From Anaerolineaceae bacterium UBA5365 (GTDB taxonomy: Bacteria; Chloroflexota; Anaerolineae; Anaerolineales; Anaerolineaceae): DNA of 31,440 bases. The position numbers and the translations under genes are program-made. The notes beneath the pieces are model-generated. The model saw only the letters and a list, made by a program, of their open reading frames with translations, was not told the origin of the DNA and made no database searches. This document shows, in pieces, positions 8,666 to 15,829 of the stretch. The stretch is taken from assembly GCA_002407905.1 (NCBI GenBank), contig DHPL01000036.1, positions 54,946-86,385 of the forward strand, read 5' to 3'. The first letter of the stretch is position 1. Each line of letters starts with the position of its first letter.

Positions 8666-8694
8666 TTGATTCCATTTCGAGTTTCGCTTAGAAT
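8666..8694 (+). promoter_or_regulatory. Promoter of the SorC-dehydrogenase-PTS operon
   Basis: TTGATT (8666-8671), a 17-bp spacer and TAGAAT (8689-8694), with an expected start near 8701. It is the only good promoter seen ahead of seven tightly packed genes. A weaker AATAGT box at 8728-8733 could give an alternative near-leaderless start; no SD site is evident before the ATG at 8742. Confidence 0.6.
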
Positions 8695-8704
8695 ATCATT
8701 ACAC

Positions 8705-8730
8705 TAACAATTGCTAATCTTATTAACAAT
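8705..8730 (+). promoter_or_regulatory. Direct-repeat candidate operator for the SorC regulator
   Basis: The heptamer TAACAAT occurs at 8705-8711 and again at 8724-8730, 19 bp apart, close to two helical turns. It lies just downstream of the predicted start site and ahead of the regulator gene. SorC/DeoR-family proteins commonly regulate their own operon, so this is a plausible binding site. It is inferred from position and repetition only. Confidence 0.4.
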
Positions 8731-8741
8731 AGTGAATTTCT

Positions 8742-9701
8742 ATGAGCGAGTGGCGCAGAGGCAACGATAGGCTTAGGTACCTGGCGGAGGTGGCTCACCT
8801 CTACTATATTGAATCCTGGAATCAGGAGAAAATCGCCCGCAAATTAGGCGTGACCCGTTCCATGATCTCCCACCTGCTGGCAGACGCAAAACAGGCGGGA
8901 CTGATCAGCATTTTTATCAACTACCCAGTGGAGCATAATGTTGCGCTCGCCCAGGACCTGCAAAACAAGTTTGGCTTACAGGAAGCCATTGTGATTAATA
9001 CGCACAACTCCAGCAATACTGAGCCTGCTCTCATGCGAGCTGCAGCGGAAAAACTGATCTCATTGCTGGAACCGGGGATGATTCTGGGCTGTTCCTGGGG
9101 TTCAGCGCTTACGGCAACCATCGATGCAATTCAACCCCAGCCGCCAATGCCGAAGCTAACGATCGTGCAGCTGCTTGGGGCGATGAGCGGTTTGGTTCCG
9201 GGTATGGACGCGGCCCAAAGCCTGCAAAAACTCCAGCGGGTGCTGCAATGCACCGCCATCCATCTTAATGCCCCATTCGTGGTTGGCAGCAAGCGAATGG
9301 CGGATGCCCTCAAGGAAAACGCGGGAGTAAAGGAAGCGCTTGAATATGGCGCTAAAGCTCACCTGGCCTTGTTGGGCATCGGTTCTACCGACCTCTTGGA
9401 TTCGCCTTATTACCTTAATGGCTATTTTGATAGAGCGGACATGGAAGCCATCGTGAATGCCGGGACCGTTGGTGATGTTTGCGGGCATTTCTTCAACCTG
9501 CAAGGGCAGCCAAGCGCCATGGATTACCAGGCCAAACTCATCGGTATCTCACGCGAAGACCTGCTTGGAATCCCTCAGCGTTTGGGCATCTCCGCCGGGC
9601 CAACCAAGGTACGCCCTATTCTGGGAGCATTGCGCGGGTCATATGTAAACATTTTGGTCACTGATTCAGCTACGGTTGAAAAAGTGCTGGCAGCAGCCTG
9701 A
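8742..9701 (+). CDS. SorC/DeoR-family sugar-binding transcriptional regulator
   Basis: A 319-residue SorC-family regulator. The N terminus has a helix-turn-helix at about 25-50 (NQEKIARKLGVTRSMISHLL). The rest forms a sugar-phosphate-binding domain of the SorC type, with the phosphate-loop-like segment GCSWGSALTATI at about residues 110-121 and the GIGSTDLLDS stretch. These proteins control sugar catabolic operons in response to phosphorylated sugars. Only 25 bp separate its stop from the E1alpha gene, so it is probably the first gene of the operon and autoregulated. Its effector could be the phosphosugar made by the PTS encoded at the end of the same operon (inference). Confidence 0.9.
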   Translation: MSEWRRGNDRLRYLAEVAHLYYIESWNQEKIARKLGVTRSMISHLLADAKQAGLISIFINYPVEHNVALAQDLQNKFGLQEAIVINTHNSSNTEPALMRAAAEKLISLLEPGMILGCSWGSALTATIDAIQPQPPMPKLTIVQLLGAMSGLVPGMDAAQSLQKLQRVLQCTAIHLNAPFVVGSKRMADALKENAGVKEALEYGAKAHLALLGIGSTDLLDSPYYLNGYFDRADMEAIVNAGTVGDVCGHFFNLQGQPSAMDYQAKLIGISREDLLGIPQRLGISAGPTKVRPILGALRGSYVNILVTDSATVEKVLAAA

Positions 9702-9726
9702 ATAAGAGAAAGTAAAGGAAGCAGAT

Positions 9727-10752
9727 ATGACAGAACAAATACCTTTTGACAATCAAGCAACAGATAATTTTTTGGAGAAGGCAGACTCTTTGGGTCTGGA
9801 CAATGCCCGCCTGGTTGAAATGCTGAAGACCATGCTGCGCATCCGGCTATTTGAAGAGAAAGCCAATGAGCTTTACGCGCTGGGCAAAGTGCACGGTACC
9901 ATGCACCTGTCTGCCGGCCAGGAAGCGACGGCAGTTGGAACTGGTTTCGCAGTAAGAAAGGGCGATTACCTGATCAACCACCATCGCGGGCATGGGCATT
10001 TCATCGCCAGCGGCGCGGATCTCGAAAAGATGATGGCTGAATTCCTGGGCAAGGACACGGGATATTGCCGTGGGCGCGGGGGCTCGATGCACATCGCCGA
10101 CGTAACTTCCAACAATCTTGGCGCCAATGGAATCGTCGGCGGCAGCCTGCAGTTAGCGGTTGGCGTTGGGCTGGCGGCCAAAATGCGCAAGGAGGACCGC
10201 ATCGTCCTCACGCTCTTTGGAGATGGCGCGAGCAATGAGGGCATCTTCCATGAATCGCTCAATATGGCCAAGATCTACGATCTGCCTATCCTGTATATCT
10301 GTGAGAACAACCAATATGGCATGTCCGCCAGCGTGAATCGGGTATCCGCGCGCACGCCGTTCAAGTACCGGGCAGAAGCCTATAACATTCCGGGGTACTA
10401 CGTGGATGGCAACGATGTGCTGGCTGTGTACGAATTCGCCAAAAGAGGCGCTGAACACGCCCGCGGCGGCCAGGGCCCCTTCTTTATCGAATTCGCCACG
10501 TACCGCTACTTTGGTCATTCAAAAAGCGACCGTAACCTCTACCGCAGCAAGGAAGAAATTGATTCCTGGCGCACGCATCGCGACCCCATCATTCGCTTCG
10601 AAGGCAACTTGAAGGATGCTGGTGTGATCGCAGGCGAAGAAGCCAAAGTGATGGAACAGGAAGTTGTAAAAGAAATTGACGCAGCGGTTAAATTCGCTGA
10701 AGAATCACCGGAGCCCGATGTGGCTACCCTGGAGGACTTTGTATATGCCTGA
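9727..10752 (+). CDS. Thiamine-dependent 2-oxoacid dehydrogenase E1 alpha (pyruvate/acetoin type)
   Basis: A 341-residue E1 alpha subunit. It belongs to the complex that decarboxylates a 2-oxoacid (or cleaves acetoin) on thiamine diphosphate and passes the acyl group to the E2 lipoyl arm. The TPP/Mg motif starts with GDG at 165-167 and ends with ENN at 193-195. The active-site loop HRGHGH (86-91) and the GRGGSMH segment (116-122) are intact. A GGAAG site precedes the ATG. The last 8 nt overlap the E1 beta gene. Sequence resembles the PdhA/AcoA branch; pyruvate is most likely but acetoin cannot be excluded, and no acetoin-specific neighbour is present. Confidence 0.93.
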   Translation: MTEQIPFDNQATDNFLEKADSLGLDNARLVEMLKTMLRIRLFEEKANELYALGKVHGTMHLSAGQEATAVGTGFAVRKGDYLINHHRGHGHFIASGADLEKMMAEFLGKDTGYCRGRGGSMHIADVTSNNLGANGIVGGSLQLAVGVGLAAKMRKEDRIVLTLFGDGASNEGIFHESLNMAKIYDLPILYICENNQYGMSASVNRVSARTPFKYRAEAYNIPGYYVDGNDVLAVYEFAKRGAEHARGGQGPFFIEFATYRYFGHSKSDRNLYRSKEEIDSWRTHRDPIIRFEGNLKDAGVIAGEEAKVMEQEVVKEIDAAVKFAEESPEPDVATLEDFVYA

Positions 10753-11731
10753 GATCACCTATCGCGAAGCAATCCACGACGCAATGGTTGAAGAAATGCG
10801 CCGTGATCCCTCAGTCTTTTTGATCGGGGAGGATATTGGTACTTACGGCGGCGCTTTTGGCGTTAGCCAGGGGATGCTGGAGGAATTCGGCCCCGAACGG
10901 GTCGTAGAAACCCCCATCGCCGAATTGGGCATTACCGGCGCGGCCGCAGGCGCCGCGATGGTTGGCATGCGGCCCATCGCCGAGATGATGTTCAGCGATT
11001 TTGTGCTCCTTGCGATGGAAGCCCTGGCCAACCAGGCTGCCAAAGCCCGCTTTATGTTTGGCGGCAAGGCCACTGTTCCCATGGTTCTGCGCCTACCTGG
11101 CGGTTCAGGTACCGGGGCGGCCGCCCAGCACTCGCAGTCGCTTGAGTCTTTGCTGATCCACATCCCTGGCATCAAAGTTGTGATGCCCAGCACACCCTAC
11201 GACGCCAAAGGTTTGCTGATTAGCGCCATCCGCGACCAAAACCCGGTGTGTTTTGTGGAGCATAAGCTGCTTTACAAGTCCAAGGGCGAAGTGCCGGAAG
11301 GTGAGTACACCATCCCGATCGGGGTAGGGGAGATCAAAAGACCGGGCACCGACTTAACAGTTGTTTCAACCGGGATCATGCTCCATCGCTGCCTGTCTGT
11401 GGCAGACAGATTAGCCCAGGAAGGCCTGGAGGTGGAGGTGCTTGACCCGCGCACCCTCCGACCGCTGGATACCGAAATGATCACTGCTTCGGTCAAGAAA
11501 ACCGGCAAATTGCTGGTTGTTCACGAAGCGGTGAAGACTGGTGGTTGGGCCGGCGAGGTCATCGCGTCTGTAAGCGAAAGCGATGCCTTTAACTACCTGG
11601 ATGCACCCATGCGCCGCCTGGCGGGTAAAGACGTGCCCATACCCTACAACCGCCTGCTCGAGGAAGCAGCCGTTCCGCAGGAAGCCGACATTGAGGCCGA
11701 AATGCGTGCACTGCTGACTAATCAATACTAG
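10745..11731 (+). CDS. Thiamine-dependent 2-oxoacid dehydrogenase E1 beta
   Basis: A 328-residue E1 beta subunit of the PdhB/AcoB type. The frame is open further upstream, but the family N terminus [14 protein letters not shown] begins at 10745, where GGAGG (10731-10735) gives a ribosome site inside the E1 alpha gene; the two genes overlap by 8 nt. Conserved segments include [36 protein letters not shown], the [19 protein letters not shown] loop and the C-terminal transketolase domain with DPRTLRPLD and [12 protein letters not shown]. Together with E1 alpha it forms the alpha2beta2 heterotetramer. Its stop is followed directly by the E2 ribosome site. Confidence 0.95.
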   Translation: MPEITYREAIHDAMVEEMRRDPSVFLIGEDIGTYGGAFGVSQGMLEEFGPERVVETPIAELGITGAAAGAAMVGMRPIAEMMFSDFVLLAMEALANQAAKARFMFGGKATVPMVLRLPGGSGTGAAAQHSQSLESLLIHIPGIKVVMPSTPYDAKGLLISAIRDQNPVCFVEHKLLYKSKGEVPEGEYTIPIGVGEIKRPGTDLTVVSTGIMLHRCLSVADRLAQEGLEVEVLDPRTLRPLDTEMITASVKKTGKLLVVHEAVKTGGWAGEVIASVSESDAFNYLDAPMRRLAGKDVPIPYNRLLEEAAVPQEADIEAEMRALLTNQY

Positions 11732-11739
11732 GAGCCAAG

Positions 11740-13077
11740 ATGCCCATACCTTTTATCATGCCCAAAATGGATATGGACCAGGAGTCCGTCACGATCACCG
11801 AATGGCTCAAGCAGGAAGGCGAACTGATTACCAAAGGCGAGCCTGTGATCGTTGTTGAAACAGATAAACTCACCAGTGAAATCGAAGCCCCTGCCACAGG
11901 TACCCTTGCTTCCATTCTCTACCATGAACACGAGGAAGCACCGGTGACCCAGGTAGTCGCCTACATTCTTGCGGAAGGCGAAACCATTGCCGACCTGCCA
12001 GCACCTGAAAAACCGGAAGAGGTGGAAGCAAAAGCTGCGGAGACACCTGCTCAGCAAGCATCAGCGCCGGTCCAACTGCAAGTCTCCCCGATTGCACAAA
12101 AACTAGCTGCTGACCTGAAAGTAGACCTCAACCAGCTGGGGATCACGGACCGCAAGATCACCCGCGCAGATATCGAAGCCTTCGCTGCCGCGGCAAAGGA
12201 AAAACCCCCGCGCCCTTCTGCCACCCCCGCGGCACGCTTCACCGCTCGCGAAAACAAATTGGACCTGTCTGGCATCTCTGGCAGCGGGCCAGGCGGAAGA
12301 GTTCAGCTGGCGGATGTTAAGGCGGCCCAAGCCGCAGCCACATCCCAGCCTGCTGTCGATCTTAAGCCCGCAGCCGTGTTGCCGGCTGTAAAACCCGGAG
12401 AAATCAAGCCCTTCACCGGTACGCGCAAACGCATCGCCGAACGCCTCACCCAGAGTTACCAGGATGTCCCTCACATATATCTGACGGTTCATGTGGATAT
12501 GAGCGCTTTAAGTGCCCTGCGCCAGCGCGCTAACGCGGATAAAACCCGGGATTCGGTCAGTATGACCGCTTTCCTGGTCAAGTTATTGGCCCTTACTTTA
12601 GCCAGGCATCCCTACTTGAACGCGACCCTCAGCGAGCGGGGCGTGGAACTGCTTGGGGAGTACAACATTGGTGTTGCCACCGCCCTGGAGGAAGGCCTGA
12701 TCGTACCCGTAATCCACCATGCCGACCAACTCCCGATCCGGACGATCAATGCCCAGCTCCGCGAGTTAAGCGCGAAAGCACGCAACGGCAGCCTGGTTAG
12801 GCAGGAAGTGGACGGCGGAACCTTTACGATCTCGAATCTGGGTATGTTAGGCATCTCCGAATTCACCGCCATCATCAACCCGCCGCAGAGCGCCATCCTT
12901 GCCGTTGGCGCCATCGAACGCCGGGTTGTAGCCGCGGCCGATGACGAAATTGAGATCAAGCCGATGATGAGCATCACTTTGGGCTGCGATCACCGAGTTG
13001 TAGACGGGGCTGTTGCCGCCGCCTTCCTGCGAGACCTCAAAACCGTCCTGGAAGAGCCCTCCCTGGCTCTGCTCTAG
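11740..13077 (+). CDS. Dihydrolipoamide acyltransferase E2
   Basis: A 445-residue E2 core subunit that carries acyl groups on a lipoyl lysine and transfers them to CoA. Domains in order: lipoyl domain (1-80) with ETDKLTSEIEAP and lipoyl Lys43; a Pro/Ala/Glu-rich linker; a divergent peripheral-subunit-binding domain (about 115-150); a second, canonical one (about 161-198, SGSGPGGRVQLADV); another linker; and the acyltransferase domain (about 220-445) with DHRVVDG at 417-423 and catalytic His418. The AGGAG site overlaps the E1 beta stop. Two binding domains in tandem is unusual. No E3 (dihydrolipoamide dehydrogenase) gene accompanies the operon, so E3 must come from elsewhere. Confidence 0.95.
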   Translation: MPIPFIMPKMDMDQESVTITEWLKQEGELITKGEPVIVVETDKLTSEIEAPATGTLASILYHEHEEAPVTQVVAYILAEGETIADLPAPEKPEEVEAKAAETPAQQASAPVQLQVSPIAQKLAADLKVDLNQLGITDRKITRADIEAFAAAAKEKPPRPSATPAARFTARENKLDLSGISGSGPGGRVQLADVKAAQAAATSQPAVDLKPAAVLPAVKPGEIKPFTGTRKRIAERLTQSYQDVPHIYLTVHVDMSALSALRQRANADKTRDSVSMTAFLVKLLALTLARHPYLNATLSERGVELLGEYNIGVATALEEGLIVPVIHHADQLPIRTINAQLRELSAKARNGSLVRQEVDGGTFTISNLGMLGISEFTAIINPPQSAILAVGAIERRVVAAADDEIEIKPMMSITLGCDHRVVDGAVAAAFLRDLKTVLEEPSLALL

Positions 13078-13112
13078 TTCGGAAAAATAGGAAGAATTTA
13101 AAAGGAGAGCCT

Positions 13113-13571
13113 GTGCCGCTTTCAGAGAATCTGGTTAAAGATGCCATCGTTTTACACCTTCAGGCCGAGTGTTGGACCGATGTGGTCAAAGTGCTGGGAG
13201 GTAAACTGGAAGCCGCGGGCTACGTTAAAGAGACCTACACCTGCGCGGTCATCGAACGTGAAAAAACTTTACCCACGGGATTGCCTTTAGGGGGAAGTTA
13301 CGATGTTGCCATACCGCATACTGATGTAATTCACGTGCTAAAGCCCGGGATCGCCTTCGCGACCCTTGAAAAACCCGTAAATTTTCAAAATATGGTCGAC
13401 CCCAGCCAGGCAGTACCCGTGAGTCTGGTGTTTATGCTGGCCCTCAGCGAACCGCATGCCCAGGTGGAAATGCTTCAGGAGATCGCCGGCGTTTTTCAGG
13501 ATCTCAGTCTGGTGGAGTCTTTAATGCAACTTAATGACACCGCTGAGGTTTTAACACTTTTAAAGCGATAA
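13113..13571 (+). CDS. PTS EIIA component, fructose/galactitol (mannitol-fructose superfamily) type
   Basis: A 152-residue cytoplasmic EIIA domain that accepts phosphate from HPr and passes it to EIIB. The phosphoacceptor is predicted to be His69 in DVAIPHTD, which matches the IPH motif of this superfamily. The start is a GTG at 13113 after AAAAGGAGAG; no better start fits. It lies 35 bp after the E2 gene and 11 bp before EIIB, in line with a single transcript. Its position with a GatB-like EIIB and GatC-like EIIC points to the galactitol family, but galactitol itself as the substrate is not shown. Confidence 0.92.
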   Translation: MPLSENLVKDAIVLHLQAECWTDVVKVLGGKLEAAGYVKETYTCAVIEREKTLPTGLPLGGSYDVAIPHTDVIHVLKPGIAFATLEKPVNFQNMVDPSQAVPVSLVFMLALSEPHAQVEMLQEIAGVFQDLSLVESLMQLNDTAEVLTLLKR

Positions 13572-13582
13572 GGAGAGAAATT

Positions 13583-13870
13583 ATGCCCCCCTACAAACGT
13601 ATTCTCGTTGCTTGCGGAACCGCTGTGGCAACATCCACGGTGGTTGCCAAAGCCATTGAAGAAGCCCTGGAAGCCAAAGGCATCCCGGTGCGTGTCACCC
13701 AGTGCAAGGCCAGCGAAGTGCCCAGCAAGGCTGCCGACGCAGACCTGATCGTCAGCACCACGCCAGTGCCCACAGACCACGGTAAACCCGTTATTCAGAC
13801 CCTGGCTTTTCTCACTGGGATAGGAAAGGAGGCTGTATTAGAGCAGATTATCGCCAAATTGACAGAATGA
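13583..13870 (+). CDS. PTS galactitol-type EIIB component
   Basis: A 95-residue EIIB domain. The N-terminal RILVACGTAVATSTVVA segment holds the expected phosphocysteine Cys11 at the end of beta-1, followed by the phosphate-binding loop, as in GatB and related EIIB proteins. It receives phosphate from EIIA and transfers it to the sugar brought in by EIIC. The length is normal for a free-standing EIIB. A TAAGGAG site sits 7 nt before the ATG. Confidence 0.92.
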   Translation: MPPYKRILVACGTAVATSTVVAKAIEEALEAKGIPVRVTQCKASEVPSKAADADLIVSTTPVPTDHGKPVIQTLAFLTGIGKEAVLEQIIAKLTE

Positions 13871-13902
13871 TCGGATCGTTATTTACTTCATAAGGAGATA
13901 TC

Positions 13903-15315
13903 ATGGAAGGATTTCTTGCAGGACTGAAAGCTTTTTTTGATACCTTTGGTGCCACGATTCTGCTGCCGATTATTATTTTCTTGATCGCAATGGCATTAGG
14001 CGCCAAATTTGGCCGCGCGTTTCGGGCCGGTATCACCGTGGGTATCGCATTCATCGGCATCAATCTGGTGATCGGGCTTTTGCTCGGCACTGTTACCGAT
14101 GTAGGCCAAACCCTCGTCACCAATCTTAATATCCAGCGGGACACATTCGATGTTGGCTGGCCAGCCGCAGCCTCGATTGCCTTTGGTACACAGGTGGGCC
14201 TGGCGGTCATCCCGATTGCCTTAATCGTCAATATTGTGATGCTGCTTGCCAAGGTAACCAAAACTTTGGATATCGACGTCTGGAATTACTGGCACTTCGC
14301 TTTTCTTGGCTCCATTGTTTCCGTTGTCACCAAAAACCTGGTCTTTGGCCTGATCGCGGCGGGTGTTGCTACTGCCCTGGCCCTCTTCTTTGCCGACTGG
14401 ACAGCCAAGGCCGTTCAGCAGTTTTATGGCGTCCCTGGCATTTCTGTTCCCCACCTGACCTCCGGGCCTGGTGTGCCCTTCGCCATCGCCATCAATTGGC
14501 TGATCGAACGTATTCCCGGCTTACGCGACCTCAAAGCCGACCCCGAAACCATCCGTAAGAAGTGGGGCCTGTTTGGCGAACCCGTGATCATGGGTTTGAT
14601 CATTGGCCTGGTTTTGGGTTTCCTTGCCTACGGCCTGCGGGCTCCTGAAGGCAAAACCACTATGCAGGTCATCGCCATGATCCTGAATGTGGGCATGAAC
14701 CTGGCTGCTGTGATGCTGCTGCTGCCCCGCATGGTTGCCATCCTGATGGAAGGCCTGATCCCCGTCTCTGAAGCCGCGCGCGAATTCATGCAGAAACGCG
14801 CCGCTGGCCGCGAGATCTACATCGGCCTCGATTCCGCAATCCTCATCGGCCACCCTGCCGCCATTTCTGCCGCATTGGTGCTGGTGCCAATTGCCATTCT
14901 GCTGAGCATCATCCTGCCAGGCAACCGTGTGATCCTCTTTGCTGACCTCTCCGTGATTCCCTTTATGGTCGCGCTTTTTGCCCCGATCATGAAGGGTAAT
15001 ATCGTGCGCATGGTCATCGCCGGCACAATCGAGCTACTGGTGGGCTTCTACATTGCCACCGCCATGGCCCCCTTCTTTACCCAAACCGCTGTGGACGCTG
15101 GCTTTGCCATCCCCTCCGGCGCAGTGAATATCACCAGTATTGCCGATGGCTTCCTTTGGCCGAACTGGCTATTCAAAGTGCTCACCGAAAACCTGGGTGT
15201 GATCGGCCTTTTGGTCATCGTGCTCGTTGTGGCTGTAGGGTTCATGCTGCTCAAAACCCGCGAATCCGCGATGGAGCGTCTGGCTGGTTACACTCCCGAG
15301 CCTGTTGAGGAGTAG
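13903..15315 (+). CDS. PTS galactitol-type EIIC membrane permease
   Basis: A 470-residue very hydrophobic protein of the GatC (EIIC-Gat) family with roughly ten or more membrane segments; the first spans about residues 18-33 (ATILLPIIIFLIAMALG). It forms the sugar channel and phosphotransfer site of the PTS. The conserved hydrophilic stretch around DTFDVGWPAAASIAFGTQVG and the C-terminal IADGFLWPNWLFKVL segment fit the family. AAGGAGATATC provides a strong ribosome site. It is the last gene of the operon and is followed by a long palindrome. No sugar-phosphate dehydrogenase, kinase or aldolase follows, so the fate of the imported sugar phosphate is not shown here. Confidence 0.93.
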   Translation: MEGFLAGLKAFFDTFGATILLPIIIFLIAMALGAKFGRAFRAGITVGIAFIGINLVIGLLLGTVTDVGQTLVTNLNIQRDTFDVGWPAAASIAFGTQVGLAVIPIALIVNIVMLLAKVTKTLDIDVWNYWHFAFLGSIVSVVTKNLVFGLIAAGVATALALFFADWTAKAVQQFYGVPGISVPHLTSGPGVPFAIAINWLIERIPGLRDLKADPETIRKKWGLFGEPVIMGLIIGLVLGFLAYGLRAPEGKTTMQVIAMILNVGMNLAAVMLLLPRMVAILMEGLIPVSEAAREFMQKRAAGREIYIGLDSAILIGHPAAISAALVLVPIAILLSIILPGNRVILFADLSVIPFMVALFAPIMKGNIVRMVIAGTIELLVGFYIATAMAPFFTQTAVDAGFAIPSGAVNITSIADGFLWPNWLFKVLTENLGVIGLLVIVLVVAVGFMLLKTRESAMERLAGYTPEPVEE

Positions 15316-15338
15316 AACGGGTTATTAATGGCTTTAGA

Positions 15339-15372
15339 CAAACTTCCCTCGTGATATCATGAGGGAAGTTTG
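15339..15372. terminator. 34-nt near-perfect palindrome, terminator or operator
   Basis: The arms CAAACTTCCCTC (15339-15350) and GAGGGAAGTTTG (15361-15372) pair perfectly. The 10 nt between them, GTGATATCAT, are also self-complementary apart from one G-T pair, so the whole element is almost one continuous palindrome. It lies 23 bp after the EIIC stop and directly ahead of a TTTAAT box for the next gene. It has no strong T run (ATTTAAT follows), so it may act as a terminator, an operator, or both. Confidence 0.6.
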
Positions 15373-15373
15373 A

Positions 15374-15379
15374 TTTAAT
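15374..15379 (+). promoter_or_regulatory. Possible -10 box for the small membrane protein gene
   Basis: TTTAAT ends 9 nt before the ATG at 15389 and abuts the palindrome. No clear -35 hexamer is visible, because that position falls inside the palindrome. The spacing would give a leader of about 3 nt, like other genes in this window. Confidence 0.35.
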
Positions 15380-15388
15380 CAGGTGCTT

Positions 15389-15793
15389 ATGATCGAGATT
15401 TTTATTCGTCAAACCTTGGGAACTGCCGGAACCGCGATCCTGGAATATTACCGGGCTAATAGCGTTTGGATCAATCTGCTCATCCTTGGTTACGCGGCAT
15501 TCTTTTTCAGCGGCCGGCTGAGCTATGGCAAGCTGGAAACTGCAGCGCGTGCCCAACTGTCCCAGCGCATGGGTGAGAAAAGCGCCAACCTCAGCCTGAT
15601 CAAAAAACTGCTCCAGGCCCAGCCCTTGGACTGGGCTGGGATTATGGCGGCCAGCCGATTGCCCTGGGTAAGTTTGCCCGGCAAGATCTACCCGGAACCG
15701 GTCAACACAGAGCTCCTGGCACAACATTTCACTCCTGAACGCCTGGCAAAAGCCCTGAGCGAACCCAACGCTCAAGAGCCGCCTCAAGACTGA
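15389..15793 (+). CDS. Small single-span membrane protein of unknown function
   Basis: A 134-residue protein (start at ATG 15389; an in-frame GTG at 15383 would add two residues). I do not recognise a family. It has one probable membrane helix at about residues 26-43 (VWINLLILGYAAFFFSG), preceded by an amphipathic N terminus and followed by a soluble, Lys/Arg- and Leu-rich tail of about 90 residues. The tail includes IKKLLQAQPLDWAG and a Pro-rich end. No SD site is visible. It lies between the PTS operon palindrome and gltX, 36 bp ahead of gltX, and could be cotranscribed with it. Codon use looks like its neighbours, so it is probably a real lineage-specific gene. Confidence 0.7.
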   Translation: MIEIFIRQTLGTAGTAILEYYRANSVWINLLILGYAAFFFSGRLSYGKLETAARAQLSQRMGEKSANLSLIKKLLQAQPLDWAGIMAASRLPWVSLPGKIYPEPVNTELLAQHFTPERLAKALSEPNAQEPPQD

Positions 15794-15829
15794 ACCCAGT
15801 AAATACACTCTATCCATCGAGGTTAAACA

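Noticed and set aside
9727..13077. Acetoin catabolic operon
   Set aside because: The E1/E2 subunits could fit, but no acoR, acoX, E3 or butanediol dehydrogenase gene is present, and a PTS follows; pyruvate is kept as the more likely substrate.
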